A DNA stretch of 64,000 nucleotides from Candidatus Dependentiae bacterium (GCA_040878395.1 JBBDMI010000003.1:1-64000); one strand, 5' to 3'. Counted from the first letter of the stretch, positions 1-8,897 are shown. The notes: generated by a model not told the origin, from the letters alone. Numbers and translations are program-made.

Positions 1-9
1 TTAAAATAA

Positions 10-50
10 TTATTTAAAGCATTACAAAAGATGTGGGTAATGCATAGGCA
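10..50. repeat. 41-nt dispersed repeat, copy 1
   Basis: By eye, 35 of 41 bases match 55401-55441 in the same orientation. The most conserved core is a TGTGGG box followed by AATGCATAGGCA. It lies at the window edge, downstream of a minus-strand gene, so its full extent cannot be seen. No function is recognised. The other copy lies inside the repeat-rich segment downstream of orn, which suggests a fragment of a mobile or repeated element. Confidence 0.5.
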
Positions 51-100
51 TTCGCGAGATACAATATTCAGCAGGGTGATAAGAGCAACTGTATGTTTCA

Positions 101-886
101 TTATTTTTTCCACCATCTATAAAGTGTAATTCCGGCTGCAATAGACGTTGCCGATACAGCCAATGATTTCCATTTGTTACGTTTGATTTTTTTCCACCAG
201 CGTTGATACCATGGTTTTACTTTTTTTAATATTGGGTAATTTGGGCCATTTGTGATTAAACTGTTTTGAGCCTCTTTGAGTACCAATGAGTCATTGTGTG
301 CAATGTTTGATATATCTACAATGTGTACATTGTTTTTACTTGTAGACATGGCAATTTTAGAACTGTTTTTATTTACTGCAACGTGGATAAACCATTCGTC
401 CGGAACATGTTGACCATTTTGGGGTATCCTTGAAAATGAAGTTGTTCCATCGAGTCCACATATAGAAATTTTTTGTGGAGAAATAATTATCACCTGTTTT
501 TGATCAGGAGTAAAAAAAGCATCTTTAATTTTACTGCCGTGCGTGATGAATGTTGTAATATTATTCATTTTGTTACGAATATATAATGTGTTTGCAAATA
601 CTGTCAATACGTAGGCATTAGTTTCTATACAACCTTCATCGGTTTCTTCATGATTAAAGGTAGAACTTGTTTCTGTGTTTTGTCTCTCAACATCGTACGT
701 ATATACTATTGAATCAGTTTTAACTGATAATGTGCTATTATCTTGAAAATATATACTTTTAATTTGTTGGTTGCATTTCAAAGTACGGGGGGAATCAGCT
801 GGTTGGTCTGTGATCATCATGCTGTTAGATATAAATGGTATACATCCTATGGCAATGATGAAAGTTTTTAAAGTTCGATAAAACAT
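101..886 (-). CDS. exported WD40-like repeat protein with C-terminal membrane anchor (paralogue A)
   Basis: The 261-residue product starts with a signal peptide (about residues 1-22). The middle has short beta-rich repeats reminiscent of WD40/beta-propeller blades, for example a stretch reading N-N-V-H-I-V-D-I-S. The C-terminus has a K-W-K motif followed by a hydrophobic helix and a basic end (R-W-W-K-K), so it is probably exported and anchored from its C-terminus. The start is supported by an upstream GAGG box. The next gene (905-1678) has the same architecture and is a diverged tandem paralogue. The function is unknown; a propeller scaffold is an inference from the repeats. Confidence 0.7.
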   Translation of the reverse strand: MFYRTLKTFIIAIGCIPFISNSMMITDQPADSPRTLKCNQQIKSIYFQDNSTLSVKTDSIVYTYDVERQNTETSSTFNHEETDEGCIETNAYVLTVFANTLYIRNKMNNITTFITHGSKIKDAFFTPDQKQVIIISPQKISICGLDGTTSFSRIPQNGQHVPDEWFIHVAVNKNSSKIAMSTSKNNVHIVDISNIAHNDSLVLKEAQNSLITNGPNYPILKKVKPWYQRWWKKIKRNKWKSLAVSATSIAAGITLYRWWKK

Positions 887-904
887 AGTCTAACCTCTGT
901 ATGT

Positions 905-1678
905 CTAAAAAATAAATACATCAAAATTGAGTATGATTTTTGGCGTGAAATAATCTCTTATATGGTTGCGCCATTTATATAAGCATCCTGCAATTGCACA
1001 TGTTGTTGCTCCAAATAGTTTCCATTTATTATTTGTTATTCTTTGCCACAACGAAGGAGATTTTTGTGATTTTAGTGTCTCTTTTTTAGGTTGTACAGAT
1101 TTATCTAAAGGTTCGTTGTTGTAAGTTTTGTTTTGATCTAATATACTTTCTCTTGCTAAAGGTGTGTTATATAAATAAATGTGATTATCTGAGCTACTGA
1201 TGGCTAAAAATTTATTGTCAGGACTTATTGCAATATCTTTTCCTTTATAGTTGATAGGCTTTGCAATGACCACTTTTTTTGTGTTTATGCAGTGGATTGA
1301 GAGTGCTTTTTTTGATAAAATGAGTGCATATTTTTGATCAGATGTAATACACAATTTTAAGATGTCCTGTCTTTGCTTAAGGGTGTTATATTCATTTTCG
1401 TTTATACCGAAACAGTGTTTATTTCTTTTTTGCAAATTCTGGAGGGTTGAGTTTGTAGATACTTTTTTTGATTTCATATCTATAGTATAGTCAACCTCTT
1501 CTTCATTTTTGTGTGTTGCTTTTACCATCAGAGTTTTATTGTCTATAAACCTGATATCTGCTATGGGATTTACTGATTGGTATTCTTTTTCTAAAGTTAA
1601 CTTCTGTTCAGCTGCGTATGACAGTTGAGGAGCACTCACTGTAAAAACAGCTAAAATAGCTAAAAATTTATGAAACAT
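905..1678 (-). CDS. exported WD40-like repeat protein with C-terminal membrane anchor (paralogue B)
   Basis: The 257-residue product begins with a cleavable signal peptide (about 1-22, ending A-Y-A-A). A propeller-like blade motif, A-I-S-S-S-D-N-H-I-Y-L-Y, is visible near residue 165. The C-terminal part repeats the layout of the downstream gene: N-K-W-K, a short hydrophobic helix and a charged end. A strong AGGAGG ribosome site precedes the ATG. It lies 18 bp upstream of gene 101-886, so the two are probably co-transcribed. The function is unknown. Confidence 0.7.
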   Translation of the reverse strand: MFHKFLAILAVFTVSAPQLSYAAEQKLTLEKEYQSVNPIADIRFIDNKTLMVKATHKNEEEVDYTIDMKSKKVSTNSTLQNLQKRNKHCFGINENEYNTLKQRQDILKLCITSDQKYALILSKKALSIHCINTKKVVIAKPINYKGKDIAISPDNKFLAISSSDNHIYLYNTPLARESILDQNKTYNNEPLDKSVQPKKETLKSQKSPSLWQRITNNKWKLFGATTCAIAGCLYKWRNHIRDYFTPKIILNFDVFIF

Positions 1679-1797
1679 TATAACCTCCTAAACGTATTCA
1701 TTTTTTCTATTATACATTATATAATATATTATTGTACTGTTTTGTCAAGCTATTAAGTAAAATAATATTTCTATATGAAAAGCTGTCTTTTTATTAT

Positions 1798-2352
1798 TTA
1801 CTGAAATAATGCACCGAGTTGATCTTGTAATGACCGGTGATTTTGAGGATTTAATCGGTGTGTGCATGCGTTTTTAATATCACTTACACTGCCTTGTTTA
1901 CATGCATCTATTAATTGTTGTCGATGTTTTTTTATTTGTTCTTTTTGTTCAGAGGTTAAATGTTTTAAATCTTCGCCATATAAAAAATCAGATAAGCGTT
2001 CAAGTTGCCATTCTAATTTATTGAATTCTGAAACATCTTTTAGTTTCTTAATTTTATGAGCTCTTATTTTTTCATTAAGTTCAGTTGGGATCCAGCCATC
2101 TTCAACAAATGCTGCATGTTCTTGAATTTCTTTAAACATGGTATGTAATTGATCAATTGTTTGTGTAAAGCATGTATTTGCTGTTTCATAATGATTGTAT
2201 GAAACCTTGCCTAAGCTATTTACTTTTAATGTGCCATTTAAAAATGCTTCGATAAAGGAGATTTTTTGCGCATCGGATATTGGTTGATTACAAGCGATGT
2301 TATTTGTAATTATAAAAATGGTCAGTAGGAATATCGGTTTTATTTTATACAT
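1798..2352 (-). CDS. exported helical protein of unknown function
   Basis: The frame is open further upstream, but only from a TTG. I choose the internal ATG at 2352 because it places a typical signal sequence (K-I-K-P then a hydrophobic run) at the N-terminus, giving 184 residues. The signal sequence ends N-I-A-C, so a lipoprotein is possible, but the -3 residue is atypical. The mature part is polar and predicted mostly helical. No family is recognised. Confidence 0.6.
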   Translation of the reverse strand: MYKIKPIFLLTIFIITNNIACNQPISDAQKISFIEAFLNGTLKVNSLGKVSYNHYETANTCFTQTIDQLHTMFKEIQEHAAFVEDGWIPTELNEKIRAHKIKKLKDVSEFNKLEWQLERLSDFLYGEDLKHLTSEQKEQIKKHRQQLIDACKQGSVSDIKNACTHRLNPQNHRSLQDQLGALFQ

Positions 2353-2432
2353 ATTTTCTTTTGAGTAGTTAAAAGTGTTATCGTTGTAATAAGTATACAA
2401 TTAAAAAAGCTTTTAAAAAATAGGGATATGAA

Positions 2433-2858
2433 ATGAAGAGTTTTTTGTTTTTACTTTTATCTTTTTTTTGTTGTCCATTACGTGCAATGTTTCTAAATTG
2501 TGCAGCGCCGAGCCGTTTTTTTTCGGTTTTATGCAAATCAAGACGTTCATTGCCTCCATGTTCTTCCGATATGATTCAACGTTCATTTTCATTTGACTCT
2601 GTCATGCCTGAAAAACAAATAGCGATTGCAAAACATATGCGTGAGTTAGATCAAGCCAAACATGATCGTGCAAGCAATGGGGCAGCAGCTGTGATGGTTG
2701 GTGTTATTGATAGTGGAGGATATGTTTTTGATATGCCAATAGAGGTTGTGGGTCTTGTTGGGACAATAGCGATGCTTTTTAGTATGCAATCTTTGAAGCA
2801 TCACATACAAGTGTGTGCAAAAAAAGATATTTTAGATATGTTGCACAAGACAAATTAA
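2433..2858 (+). CDS. small exported or membrane protein of unknown function
   Basis: The 141-residue product has a hydrophobic signal peptide (residues 1-19). A second hydrophobic segment lies near residues 105-122, followed by a basic tail. A GGGAT box precedes the ATG. Its 3' end overlaps the convergent HerA-like gene by 4 bp. It is not recognised as any known family. Confidence 0.55.
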   Translation: MKSFLFLLLSFFCCPLRAMFLNCAAPSRFFSVLCKSRRSLPPCSSDMIQRSFSFDSVMPEKQIAIAKHMRELDQAKHDRASNGAAAVMVGVIDSGGYVFDMPIEVVGLVGTIAMLFSMQSLKHHIQVCAKKDILDMLHKTN

Positions 2859-4474
2859 AAAAGTTCCTGAGAAAATTCTTCAATTTGTTCAGGTGTAATT
2901 GTGTCGCCCATTGCACGATAAAAAGCTTCATCATATTCACGTGTTTGAATAACCACCGGCATTGCTAAAGCATGTCCCATTAATAGTGCTTGTTTTTTGC
3001 TATCAAGTGATGCCAAAATAGTGCGTAAGTTTTGTGCACCATTGACGCCGGTCAAGACACCTTGAATATCTTTTTCATCATTTAATTGCGCAACAATTTT
3101 TGTGCCGATTTGAGATAACACTTCTTGATCAATGCCGGAAGGGCGTTGATCAACCACCAAAAGTGAAACATAATATTTGCGCATTTCACGTGCAATAGTA
3201 CCAAAAATAGTCTGTTTTGCCGCTTGTGGATTGAGGAATTTATGCGCTTCCTCAATGGTGATCATCAGTTTTTTTGGTTCGTCCTCTTTTTTTTGTGATC
3301 CTAAAAATTTTTCTGTTTTTTCAATAAATGCATCATGAATGCGACGAGAAATTATATTGGCAACTAAAAGATAACAAAACATTGAGGTGTAATTACCAAA
3401 TTCAAGAATAACATTTATGCCACGATCAATATATTCCATCATTTGATCAATAACATTATCTTCTTTATAAGCACCGGCACTTTGCGGTTGAAAAAAGGGC
3501 AACCGTTCAATTTTTTTCAGTTTTCTATACAGTGCTGCAACCGATTCAGGATGTGCACCAATTGATTCGGCAAATTCCTTGAGGTTGTCACCTTGTGAAA
3601 GCAAAACAGCTAACCAGTTTTGTTTATGTTTTGCTGCAATAAGGTATGCGGCTTCTGTTGCAGTGTTATGTAAATTTAATTCTTGCTGCAGTGATAACAG
3701 ATCTTCAACGCGAATTGCATGATAGGGAATAATAACTTCAACATCCGGATTGCCACCACGTCTGCGTGTTGATTGTGGGTCTAATGAAAATATGACAACT
3801 TTGTCAGGAAATAATGTTTTGAGTCCTTTAACAAATGAATGACCTTTACCTTCTTTGCGTGCTTGCAGGCCATATTCACTGTGCATATCAAAAATAACAT
3901 TTACTGCTTTATCGTTTTTAATTAAACCTGCCAACACTAAACGGGTTAAAAAAGTTTTACCGGTTCCGGTTTTACCAAAAATACCATTACTGCGTTCAGT
4001 TAAACGGTCAAGGTCAAGGCATACCGGGGTTGTCATATCAAGTGGTGAGCCAATATTAAAGTATCGTTTGCTTGGATCATTTTCATCACCAAAGATTAAT
4101 GCAACATCATCTTTGTTTGCTTCATAAACAGTTGCAAAATGTGGTGGAATAGTTTTTACCGGTTTAGGGCGTTGCTCACTGTCCAACATAAGCATAGGTT
4201 TTAGTTGTGCAGTGGCATACATGCCTTTTTGTTTCAATACTTCATTGAGTAATGTTTCTGTTTCCGTGGGCGGATAGAGTAGGATGTCCGGATTGGTAAC
4301 TTGTAAGCTCAAATCGGTAATGAGTGAAAAAAATCTATTTGCTTTGCCGACAATGGAAACAAATTTTCCTGTTTTTATTTCCTCAAGTTGCGCATCTGGA
4401 TGTATGCGCATAACAAATCCATCAGTGAGGGACCCGCTGGTGATATGGCCGATTTTTTGTTTTACCGTTTTCAT
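2855..4474 (-). CDS. HerA-like (DUF87) P-loop ATPase
   Basis: The 539-residue product has a Walker A motif G-K-T-G-T-G-K-T at residues 167-174 and a Walker B-like strand L-M-I-T-I-E-E-A-H near residue 405. A beta-rich HAS-barrel-type region precedes the P-loop, as in the HerA/FtsK superfamily. A downstream D-Q-R-P-S-G-I motif fits the sensor region of HerA-type hexameric DNA pumps. Family members drive DNA resection or translocation, often with a NurA-type nuclease; no nuclease partner is adjacent. Stand-alone bacterial DUF87 proteins also act in defence or conjugation. The ATPase family is clear, the specific role is not. Confidence 0.85.
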   Translation of the reverse strand: MKTVKQKIGHITSGSLTDGFVMRIHPDAQLEEIKTGKFVSIVGKANRFFSLITDLSLQVTNPDILLYPPTETETLLNEVLKQKGMYATAQLKPMLMLDSEQRPKPVKTIPPHFATVYEANKDDVALIFGDENDPSKRYFNIGSPLDMTTPVCLDLDRLTERSNGIFGKTGTGKTFLTRLVLAGLIKNDKAVNVIFDMHSEYGLQARKEGKGHSFVKGLKTLFPDKVVIFSLDPQSTRRRGGNPDVEVIIPYHAIRVEDLLSLQQELNLHNTATEAAYLIAAKHKQNWLAVLLSQGDNLKEFAESIGAHPESVAALYRKLKKIERLPFFQPQSAGAYKEDNVIDQMMEYIDRGINVILEFGNYTSMFCYLLVANIISRRIHDAFIEKTEKFLGSQKKEDEPKKLMITIEEAHKFLNPQAAKQTIFGTIAREMRKYYVSLLVVDQRPSGIDQEVLSQIGTKIVAQLNDEKDIQGVLTGVNGAQNLRTILASLDSKKQALLMGHALAMPVVIQTREYDEAFYRAMGDTITPEQIEEFSQELF

Positions 4475-4624
4475 TGTAATCTTCGGGCTTTATTTTTGAG
4501 TTCATCTTTATATTCTAACAGTTGCGCTGTTTCTTAGTATATCTTTCCTTATTTTTATTTAAAGCGGTTGTAGGTGAGTTGTGAGTTTGGGAGTAACTTC
4601 AAAAAAATATTATTTTTTACTCAC

Positions 4625-4746
4625 CTTACGCAAATTTATTTATTTTTTCACTTAGATTATTATCACATACTATTTGAAAACTGTGTGATAATAATTTTAA
4701 AAAAAGTTTCTTCGAAAATAAGTTATTAAATCTGTGAGTGCGTAAG
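4625..4746. repeat. nested inverted repeats in intergenic region
   Basis: The outer arms are CTTACGCA (4625-4632) and its exact complement (4739-4746). The inner arms are 12-bp perfect repeats at 4656-4667 and 4684-4695 with a 16-nt loop. They lie downstream of yraN and upstream of the HerA-like gene, both on the minus strand. The inner hairpin may end yraN transcription or act as an operator; it has no strong T run. Confidence 0.45.
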
Positions 4747-4760
4747 TTGAATAAAATATT

Positions 4761-5117
4761 TTACTGTCCAAATGCATTTTCAATATACATGAGTTCCATC
4801 TGTTCGTTTTGATCTATCTGTACAAGTGCTGCATCAAAGCGGCAAACTTTATCAATAATTCTATTTTTTGCTATATATTCACGAGCAACAAGGATTATTT
4901 TTTTTTGTTTAGTGCGTGAAATACTTGCTTGAATGGGGACGGGGCTTGAACGGCGCAATTTCACTTCCACAAATGCAAAGATATCATCTTTTTGTGCAAT
5001 GATATCAATTTCTCCATATAACTTTTGATAATTGCGTTCAACAATAGCAAAGCCTTGATATTTTAGATGCTGAGCGACAAATGCTTCTGCTTTGTTGCCA
5101 AAGGTTCGTTTATTCAT
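4761..5117 (-). CDS. yraN: YraN family (UPF0102) endonuclease-like protein
   Basis: The reading frame extends to 5234, but the ATG at 5117 gives the standard N-terminus (N-K-R-T-F-G-N-K-A-E-A) and a 118-residue protein, the usual family length. The restriction-endonuclease-like core is visible: G-E-I-D-I-I-A followed by F-V-E-V-K-L-R, matching the D-x(n)-E-x-K active-site pattern of the PD-(D/E)XK superfamily. The cellular role of YraN proteins is not settled. The gene is divergent from the exported HAD-like gene at 5235. Confidence 0.88.
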   Translation of the reverse strand: MNKRTFGNKAEAFVAQHLKYQGFAIVERNYQKLYGEIDIIAQKDDIFAFVEVKLRRSSPVPIQASISRTKQKKIILVAREYIAKNRIIDKVCRFDAALVQIDQNEQMELMYIENAFGQ

Positions 5118-5234
5118 TATGTTTTGTTTGTGATTTGAATGTAAAGTAATATTAAAAATGTAGCAAATTGAAATAGATTTGTCTAAAATTGTTGAACAGA
5201 AGGCGATATTGTTTTTTATACAAAGGGAAAACAT

Positions 5235-5972
5235 ATGAGATTTTATGGATTAGTTTTTTTGTCGTTGATGAGAGTCTTTCAACTTTCAGCATTAATTGTT
5301 GAAAGCGATCAACTTGCAGATGTGCGCAAGTATCTTACCCCGGGTTGTTTATTGATGTTTGACATTGACAATACCTTAGCTCATCCGATCGGTTTAATTG
5401 GTAGTGATGAATGGTTTGTGCATATGATTGAGCAACAAAAAGGGCAGGGGAAAGATTTTATACAGGCATTGAATAATGTTTTGCCCATTTATTATGAGGT
5501 GCAACTAAAAGTGCCATTGCAATTGATTGAACAGTCAACACCACAATTATTAATTGAATTGCAAAAAGAGGGTGTAGATGTTATTGCATTAACTGCACGT
5601 TCCTTGCCTCTTGTTAACCGCACTATCGAACAATTGTCAGCAATAGATATTGATTTTTCTCATAATCATATTGGTCCTGTTTTTGTATTGCGGAATGCTC
5701 CACATCTTTATATGTATAAACGAGGGATTCTTTTCTCCGGAGATAATAATAAAGGTGAGGCATTGATGGATTTCTTAGCTTATTGTGATATGAAGCCGGA
5801 AAAAATTATTTTTGTCGATGATAAGTTGCATAACCTGCACAAGGTCGAGGCTGTTGTTGAGCAACAGGATATTCCTTTTGTAGGAATTCGTTATTGTAGG
5901 TTGGACGAGCATGTGCAAAATTTTGATGAACAATTGGCTGATAATGAGCTGCATGCATTTCATCATATATAA
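5235..5972 (+). CDS. exported HAD-superfamily protein, DUF2608-like
   Basis: The 245-residue product has a signal peptide (about 1-19). HAD motif I appears as F-D-I-D-N-T near residue 43. A downstream I-I-F-V-D-D-K acid pair near residue 195 fits HAD motif IV. A threonine in A-L-T-A-R-S fits motif II. This layout matches the DUF2608 family of exported HAD-like proteins of intracellular bacteria. A phosphatase activity in the periplasm or outside the cell is inferred; the substrate is unknown. An AAGGGA ribosome site supports the start. Confidence 0.75.
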   Translation: MRFYGLVFLSLMRVFQLSALIVESDQLADVRKYLTPGCLLMFDIDNTLAHPIGLIGSDEWFVHMIEQQKGQGKDFIQALNNVLPIYYEVQLKVPLQLIEQSTPQLLIELQKEGVDVIALTARSLPLVNRTIEQLSAIDIDFSHNHIGPVFVLRNAPHLYMYKRGILFSGDNNKGEALMDFLAYCDMKPEKIIFVDDKLHNLHKVEAVVEQQDIPFVGIRYCRLDEHVQNFDEQLADNELHAFHHI

Positions 5973-5993
5973 AAAGATATGATGAAAATGCCC

Positions 5994-6034
5994 TTGATGT
6001 AAAATCGGGAATCTGATTCCTGATTTTACATCAA
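5994..6034. terminator. long hairpin, 20-bp arms with 1-nt loop
   Basis: The two 20-nt arms are complementary except for one G-T pair and are separated by a single base. The hairpin lies 22 bp after the HAD-like gene and 80 bp before the DUF4143 ATPase. The left arm is preceded by G/C bases, but the right arm is not followed by a clean T run. It is most likely a terminator or an RNA processing structure; a cruciform or repeat relic is possible. Confidence 0.55.
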
Positions 6035-6113
6035 TACTTGTAATTGGCGATTGAATCAATGTGTTGTTATAAATGTGTAAATATAGGATTCCAATTCCTT
6101 ATTGTGGAAAAAA

Positions 6114-7307
6114 ATGATTTATAGGGATATAACAATTGCATTACAAAAAGCAGCAAAGCATTTTAGGGCGGTTGCCGTTTTAGGGCCAAGGCAGTCTGGT
6201 AAAAAAACTTTAGTGCAACAGGTATTTGCGCATCATAGGTATATTTCATTTGAAGATTTGGATATACGGGAGCGAGCGATTCGTGACCCACGTCTTTTTT
6301 TAAAGGAGTATCCGAGTGGGCATGGTATTATTTTAGATGAGATTCAGCATGTGCCGGACTTATTGTCCTATATTCAAACTATTGCAGATCGTGAAAAAAA
6401 GAATGGTTTTTTTATAATCACCGGTTCTCAAAATTTTTTAGTAAATGAAGCAGTTTCACAAACATTGGCCGGTAGGCTTGCATTATTAACTCTATATCCT
6501 TTGTCTATTGAAGAGCTTGAGGGTGCAAAATTATTGCCAAAGACGATTGAAGAGGCTGTTTTTAATGGTTGTTATCCGGCAGTGTATGCAGAAGATGCGC
6601 CTCCGGTAAATACGTATGCTAACTATATTCGCACCTATGTCGAGCGAGATGTAAGACAAATACAAAATGTAACAAATTTAAATCTGTTTCAGCGGTTCCT
6701 TCAGTTATGCGCTGGTCGGATTGGGCAGCTGTTAAATCTTAATTCTCTTGCAAATGATTGCGGTATTGATGCAAAAACTGCCCGTGCTTGGCTGTCGATA
6801 TTAGAGGCAAGTTATGTTGTTTTTTTATTGTATCCATACTATAAAAATTTTGGTAAACGCCTTATCAAGTCTCCTAAGCTTTATTTTGTAGATACGGGAA
6901 TTGCATGTTCATTGTTGAATATTAGAGATCATAAGCAGATGTATGAGCATTATATGCGTGGAAGCCTTATTGAGTCATATGTTATATCTGATTTATATAA
7001 GCAGTATTATAATTTAGACCTTAAGCCTTCTATTTATTTTTGGCGTGATTATCAGGGAAATGAGATTGATTGTCTGTTAGAAGAGGCGCTTTATTTGTCT
7101 CCAATCGAAATTAAAGCAGGAAGAACTGTGTCTCAAGGTTATTTTAAACAGTTTGTTTATTGGAAGGAGTTGAAGACTTCAGTGCCTTCTCAAAATTTTG
7201 TTATTTATAGTGGAGATGAGGATCAGACTTGGCCGGAAGCACGTGTGTTAAGTTGGAAAACGTCAGGTTCTTTAGTTAAAAAATTAACCATGCCTATAGA
7301 AGATTGA
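6114..7307 (+). CDS. DUF4143-type AAA-like ATPase (copy 1)
   Basis: The 397-residue product has an N-terminal P-loop domain (V-L-G-P-R-Q-S-G-K-K-T near residue 28), a Walker B I-I-L-D-E-I-Q and a sensor I-T-G-S-Q-N-F. The C-terminal DUF4143 domain carries W-R-D-Y-Q-G-N-E-I-D and I-E-I-K-A-G, a PD-(D/E)XK-like acidic/E-x-K pattern. The residue after the P-loop lysine is Lys rather than the usual Ser/Thr, so nucleotide binding may be altered. I chose the ATG at 6114 (GGA upstream) over a TTG 12 bp earlier. Homologues lie at 19972-21162 and 42394-43620. Their biological role is not established. Confidence 0.82.
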   Translation: MIYRDITIALQKAAKHFRAVAVLGPRQSGKKTLVQQVFAHHRYISFEDLDIRERAIRDPRLFLKEYPSGHGIILDEIQHVPDLLSYIQTIADREKKNGFFIITGSQNFLVNEAVSQTLAGRLALLTLYPLSIEELEGAKLLPKTIEEAVFNGCYPAVYAEDAPPVNTYANYIRTYVERDVRQIQNVTNLNLFQRFLQLCAGRIGQLLNLNSLANDCGIDAKTARAWLSILEASYVVFLLYPYYKNFGKRLIKSPKLYFVDTGIACSLLNIRDHKQMYEHYMRGSLIESYVISDLYKQYYNLDLKPSIYFWRDYQGNEIDCLLEEALYLSPIEIKAGRTVSQGYFKQFVYWKELKTSVPSQNFVIYSGDEDQTWPEARVLSWKTSGSLVKKLTMPIED

Positions 7308-7534
7308 GTTTAAAAAATATGCATGTGTCAAAAAGCGCTGTTCTCTTGATTGCCAGCTAGAGTCATATTGGATGCCTTAATACATCACAAATTCAGATCA
7401 TACTCTTGGCAATGAGGTTTGAACTAATGTTCCTAACACATGCAGTTTGCCTAATATTATTTAAATAATAACATTAAGCGCCAAACTTTTTCGATAATTT
7501 GAATGTAACTGCAAAAAAAAGAAAAGTAATTTTT
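7308..7534. other. intergenic stretch with no recognised feature
   Basis: This stretch lies between the ATPase gene and the 3' end of the initiator tRNA gene. I see no open frame with a convincing start, no strong hairpin and no copy of the tRNA 3' end. Confidence 0.5.
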
Positions 7535-7611
<77 letters not shown>

Positions 7612-7726
7612 ATACTTTCAATAAGAAAAAGAGCGAAATAAGATATTTCATTATCCATATTAAAGGTTTTTTCCTCTTTGTCAACTATATTGTCATACTT
7701 GCCTGTATATACCTGGATGCAATCTC

Positions 7727-8251
7727 TTACAGGTATAATTTACCATCAGGAGCTATCGTGATATTTGCCTGTAAAAGATCTTTAAAGCTATCAGCAGGGG
7801 CGGTCAGAATTGGCCTCCAGGAGATGTTTTTGTTTATTGGATCATCAACTTTGCGATATAAACGAACGACCGTGTCATTAGCTTTAATTTTTTTGTCTTC
7901 GCTTAGTAATTGATGCATCTGTTTGCCCAATGGCTCTGCGCGTACGAGTAATTCTACCATTTTTTTATCTGTTTCTTTTGTTTTCTCTTCTGTAGCTGTA
8001 GCTATATATTTGAGGTGCTGCATGCCATTAGAATAAATGTGAGCTTGTACAGGAAGCTTTTTAGGTTCATTTCTAACGGTAATTACCTGTTGTGGGGTAT
8101 AGGATGCGTTGATGTACTGTGGCTTGTAATTTTTAAGTTTCATAAATGTGCTGTTTTCTGATTTGATCAGTTCGTCATGAGTAAAAAAAATAGGTGAACA
8201 TTGTGCTAATGCGCTTATACATAAGGCAAATAGTGTGTAATTTGTTTTCAT
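7727..8251 (-). CDS. exported protein of unknown function
   Basis: The 174-residue product has an N-terminal signal peptide (K-T-N-Y then a hydrophobic run ending A-Q-C-S). The C-terminal part contains K-A-N-D-T-V-V-R-L-Y and ends A-P-D-G-K-L-Y-L, a layout loosely like the exported protein at 45052-45582 (N-T-N-D-T-V-A-L-F). A purine-rich GGGGGAG box lies just upstream of the ATG. It is downstream of 8328-8897 on the same strand, with a hairpin between. The function is unknown. Confidence 0.65.
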   Translation of the reverse strand: MKTNYTLFALCISALAQCSPIFFTHDELIKSENSTFMKLKNYKPQYINASYTPQQVITVRNEPKKLPVQAHIYSNGMQHLKYIATATEEKTKETDKKMVELLVRAEPLGKQMHQLLSEDKKIKANDTVVRLYRKVDDPINKNISWRPILTAPADSFKDLLQANITIAPDGKLYL

Positions 8252-8281
8252 TATATTCTCCCCCTTTTTAAGAAAATATTT

Positions 8282-8320
8282 TTTGTATCGGGGTTATATG
8301 GAAAATAGCCCCGATACAAA
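8282..8320 (-). terminator. hairpin between two exported-protein genes
   Basis: There are 12-bp perfect arms (TTTGTATCGGGG and its complement) around a 15-nt loop. The hairpin starts 8 bp downstream of the stop of gene 8328-8897 on the minus strand, which fits a transcription terminator. The following bases are A/T rich but not a pure T run. Confidence 0.6.
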
Positions 8321-8327
8321 TTAATAG

Positions 8328-8897
8328 TTATTTTGCTTTTGATTGAGCAACTACTTTATGGCAATTGAATTTGCATAAAGGAGTAGATTTCCCGTTGTTT
8401 TGCATGCCAACTTTAACCAGTCCGTTTTTGTTAACATTAATGCTTAAAGAACCGTTTTGAGCTTCAGAATTTAAGATGGCTTTTTGAGCAGCTAGGTGCA
8501 TTTTTCCTCGTTCAGCTGTTGCATCATTTTGTCCTGTAAAAACTTCAACAACTGTTTGCCCTTTGCCTGCTTGCCAGTCTAAGCCATTTTGGCCCGCTTT
8601 TTTTTGCGTTAATTTTTGTGTGCTGATTAATACTTGATTGGTTTCGCCATTGGGACTGCTGAACTGCACATATTGTGCGTTTTTACGCCCAGGCTTAGGA
8701 ATAGCAACATCATTGAGAGCTTTTTCGCTTGAAACCGGCCCTAAATCTTCGACTAAATTTTCCTGTGAAAGGGCGATGTTATAAGAAGTTATGCCGGCTC
8801 TTTGAGGAGCGCCGACATCAGGTTTAACTCTTGCTTCCGTTTGCATAATTAATGTTGCGCAACCGAGTGCAACAGCAACTATTGTTATTTTTTTCAT
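8328..8897 (-). CDS. exported protein of unknown function
   Basis: The frame is open to 8993, but the ATG at 8897 has an AGGATG ribosome site and gives a clean signal peptide (K-K-I-T-I-V-A-V-A-L then A-x-A-type cleavage near residue 23). The mature protein is about 165 residues, polar and probably beta-rich (V-Q-F-S-S-P-N-G-E-T; V-V-E-V-F-T-G-Q). Two cysteines lie close together near the C-terminus (C-K-F-N-C). No family is recognised. Confidence 0.65.
   Translation of the reverse strand: MKKITIVAVALGCATLIMQTEARVKPDVGAPQRAGITSYNIALSQENLVEDLGPVSSEKALNDVAIPKPGRKNAQYVQFSSPNGETNQVLISTQKLTQKKAGQNGLDWQAGKGQTVVEVFTGQNDATAERGKMHLAAQKAILNSEAQNGSLSINVNKNGLVKVGMQNNGKSTPLCKFNCHKVVAQSKAK

Noticed and set aside
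7360-7440. Weak similarity to 19747-19850 (CATCACAA and GCAA-TGAGGTTT)
   Set aside because: The matching pieces are short and the orientation relative to the two ATPase genes differs; probably chance.
7308-7534. Possible tRNA-fMet attachment-site duplication near the DUF4143 ATPase copy 1
   Set aside because: I looked for a copy of the tRNA 3' end on either side of the ATPase gene (5973-6113, 7308-7534) and found none.
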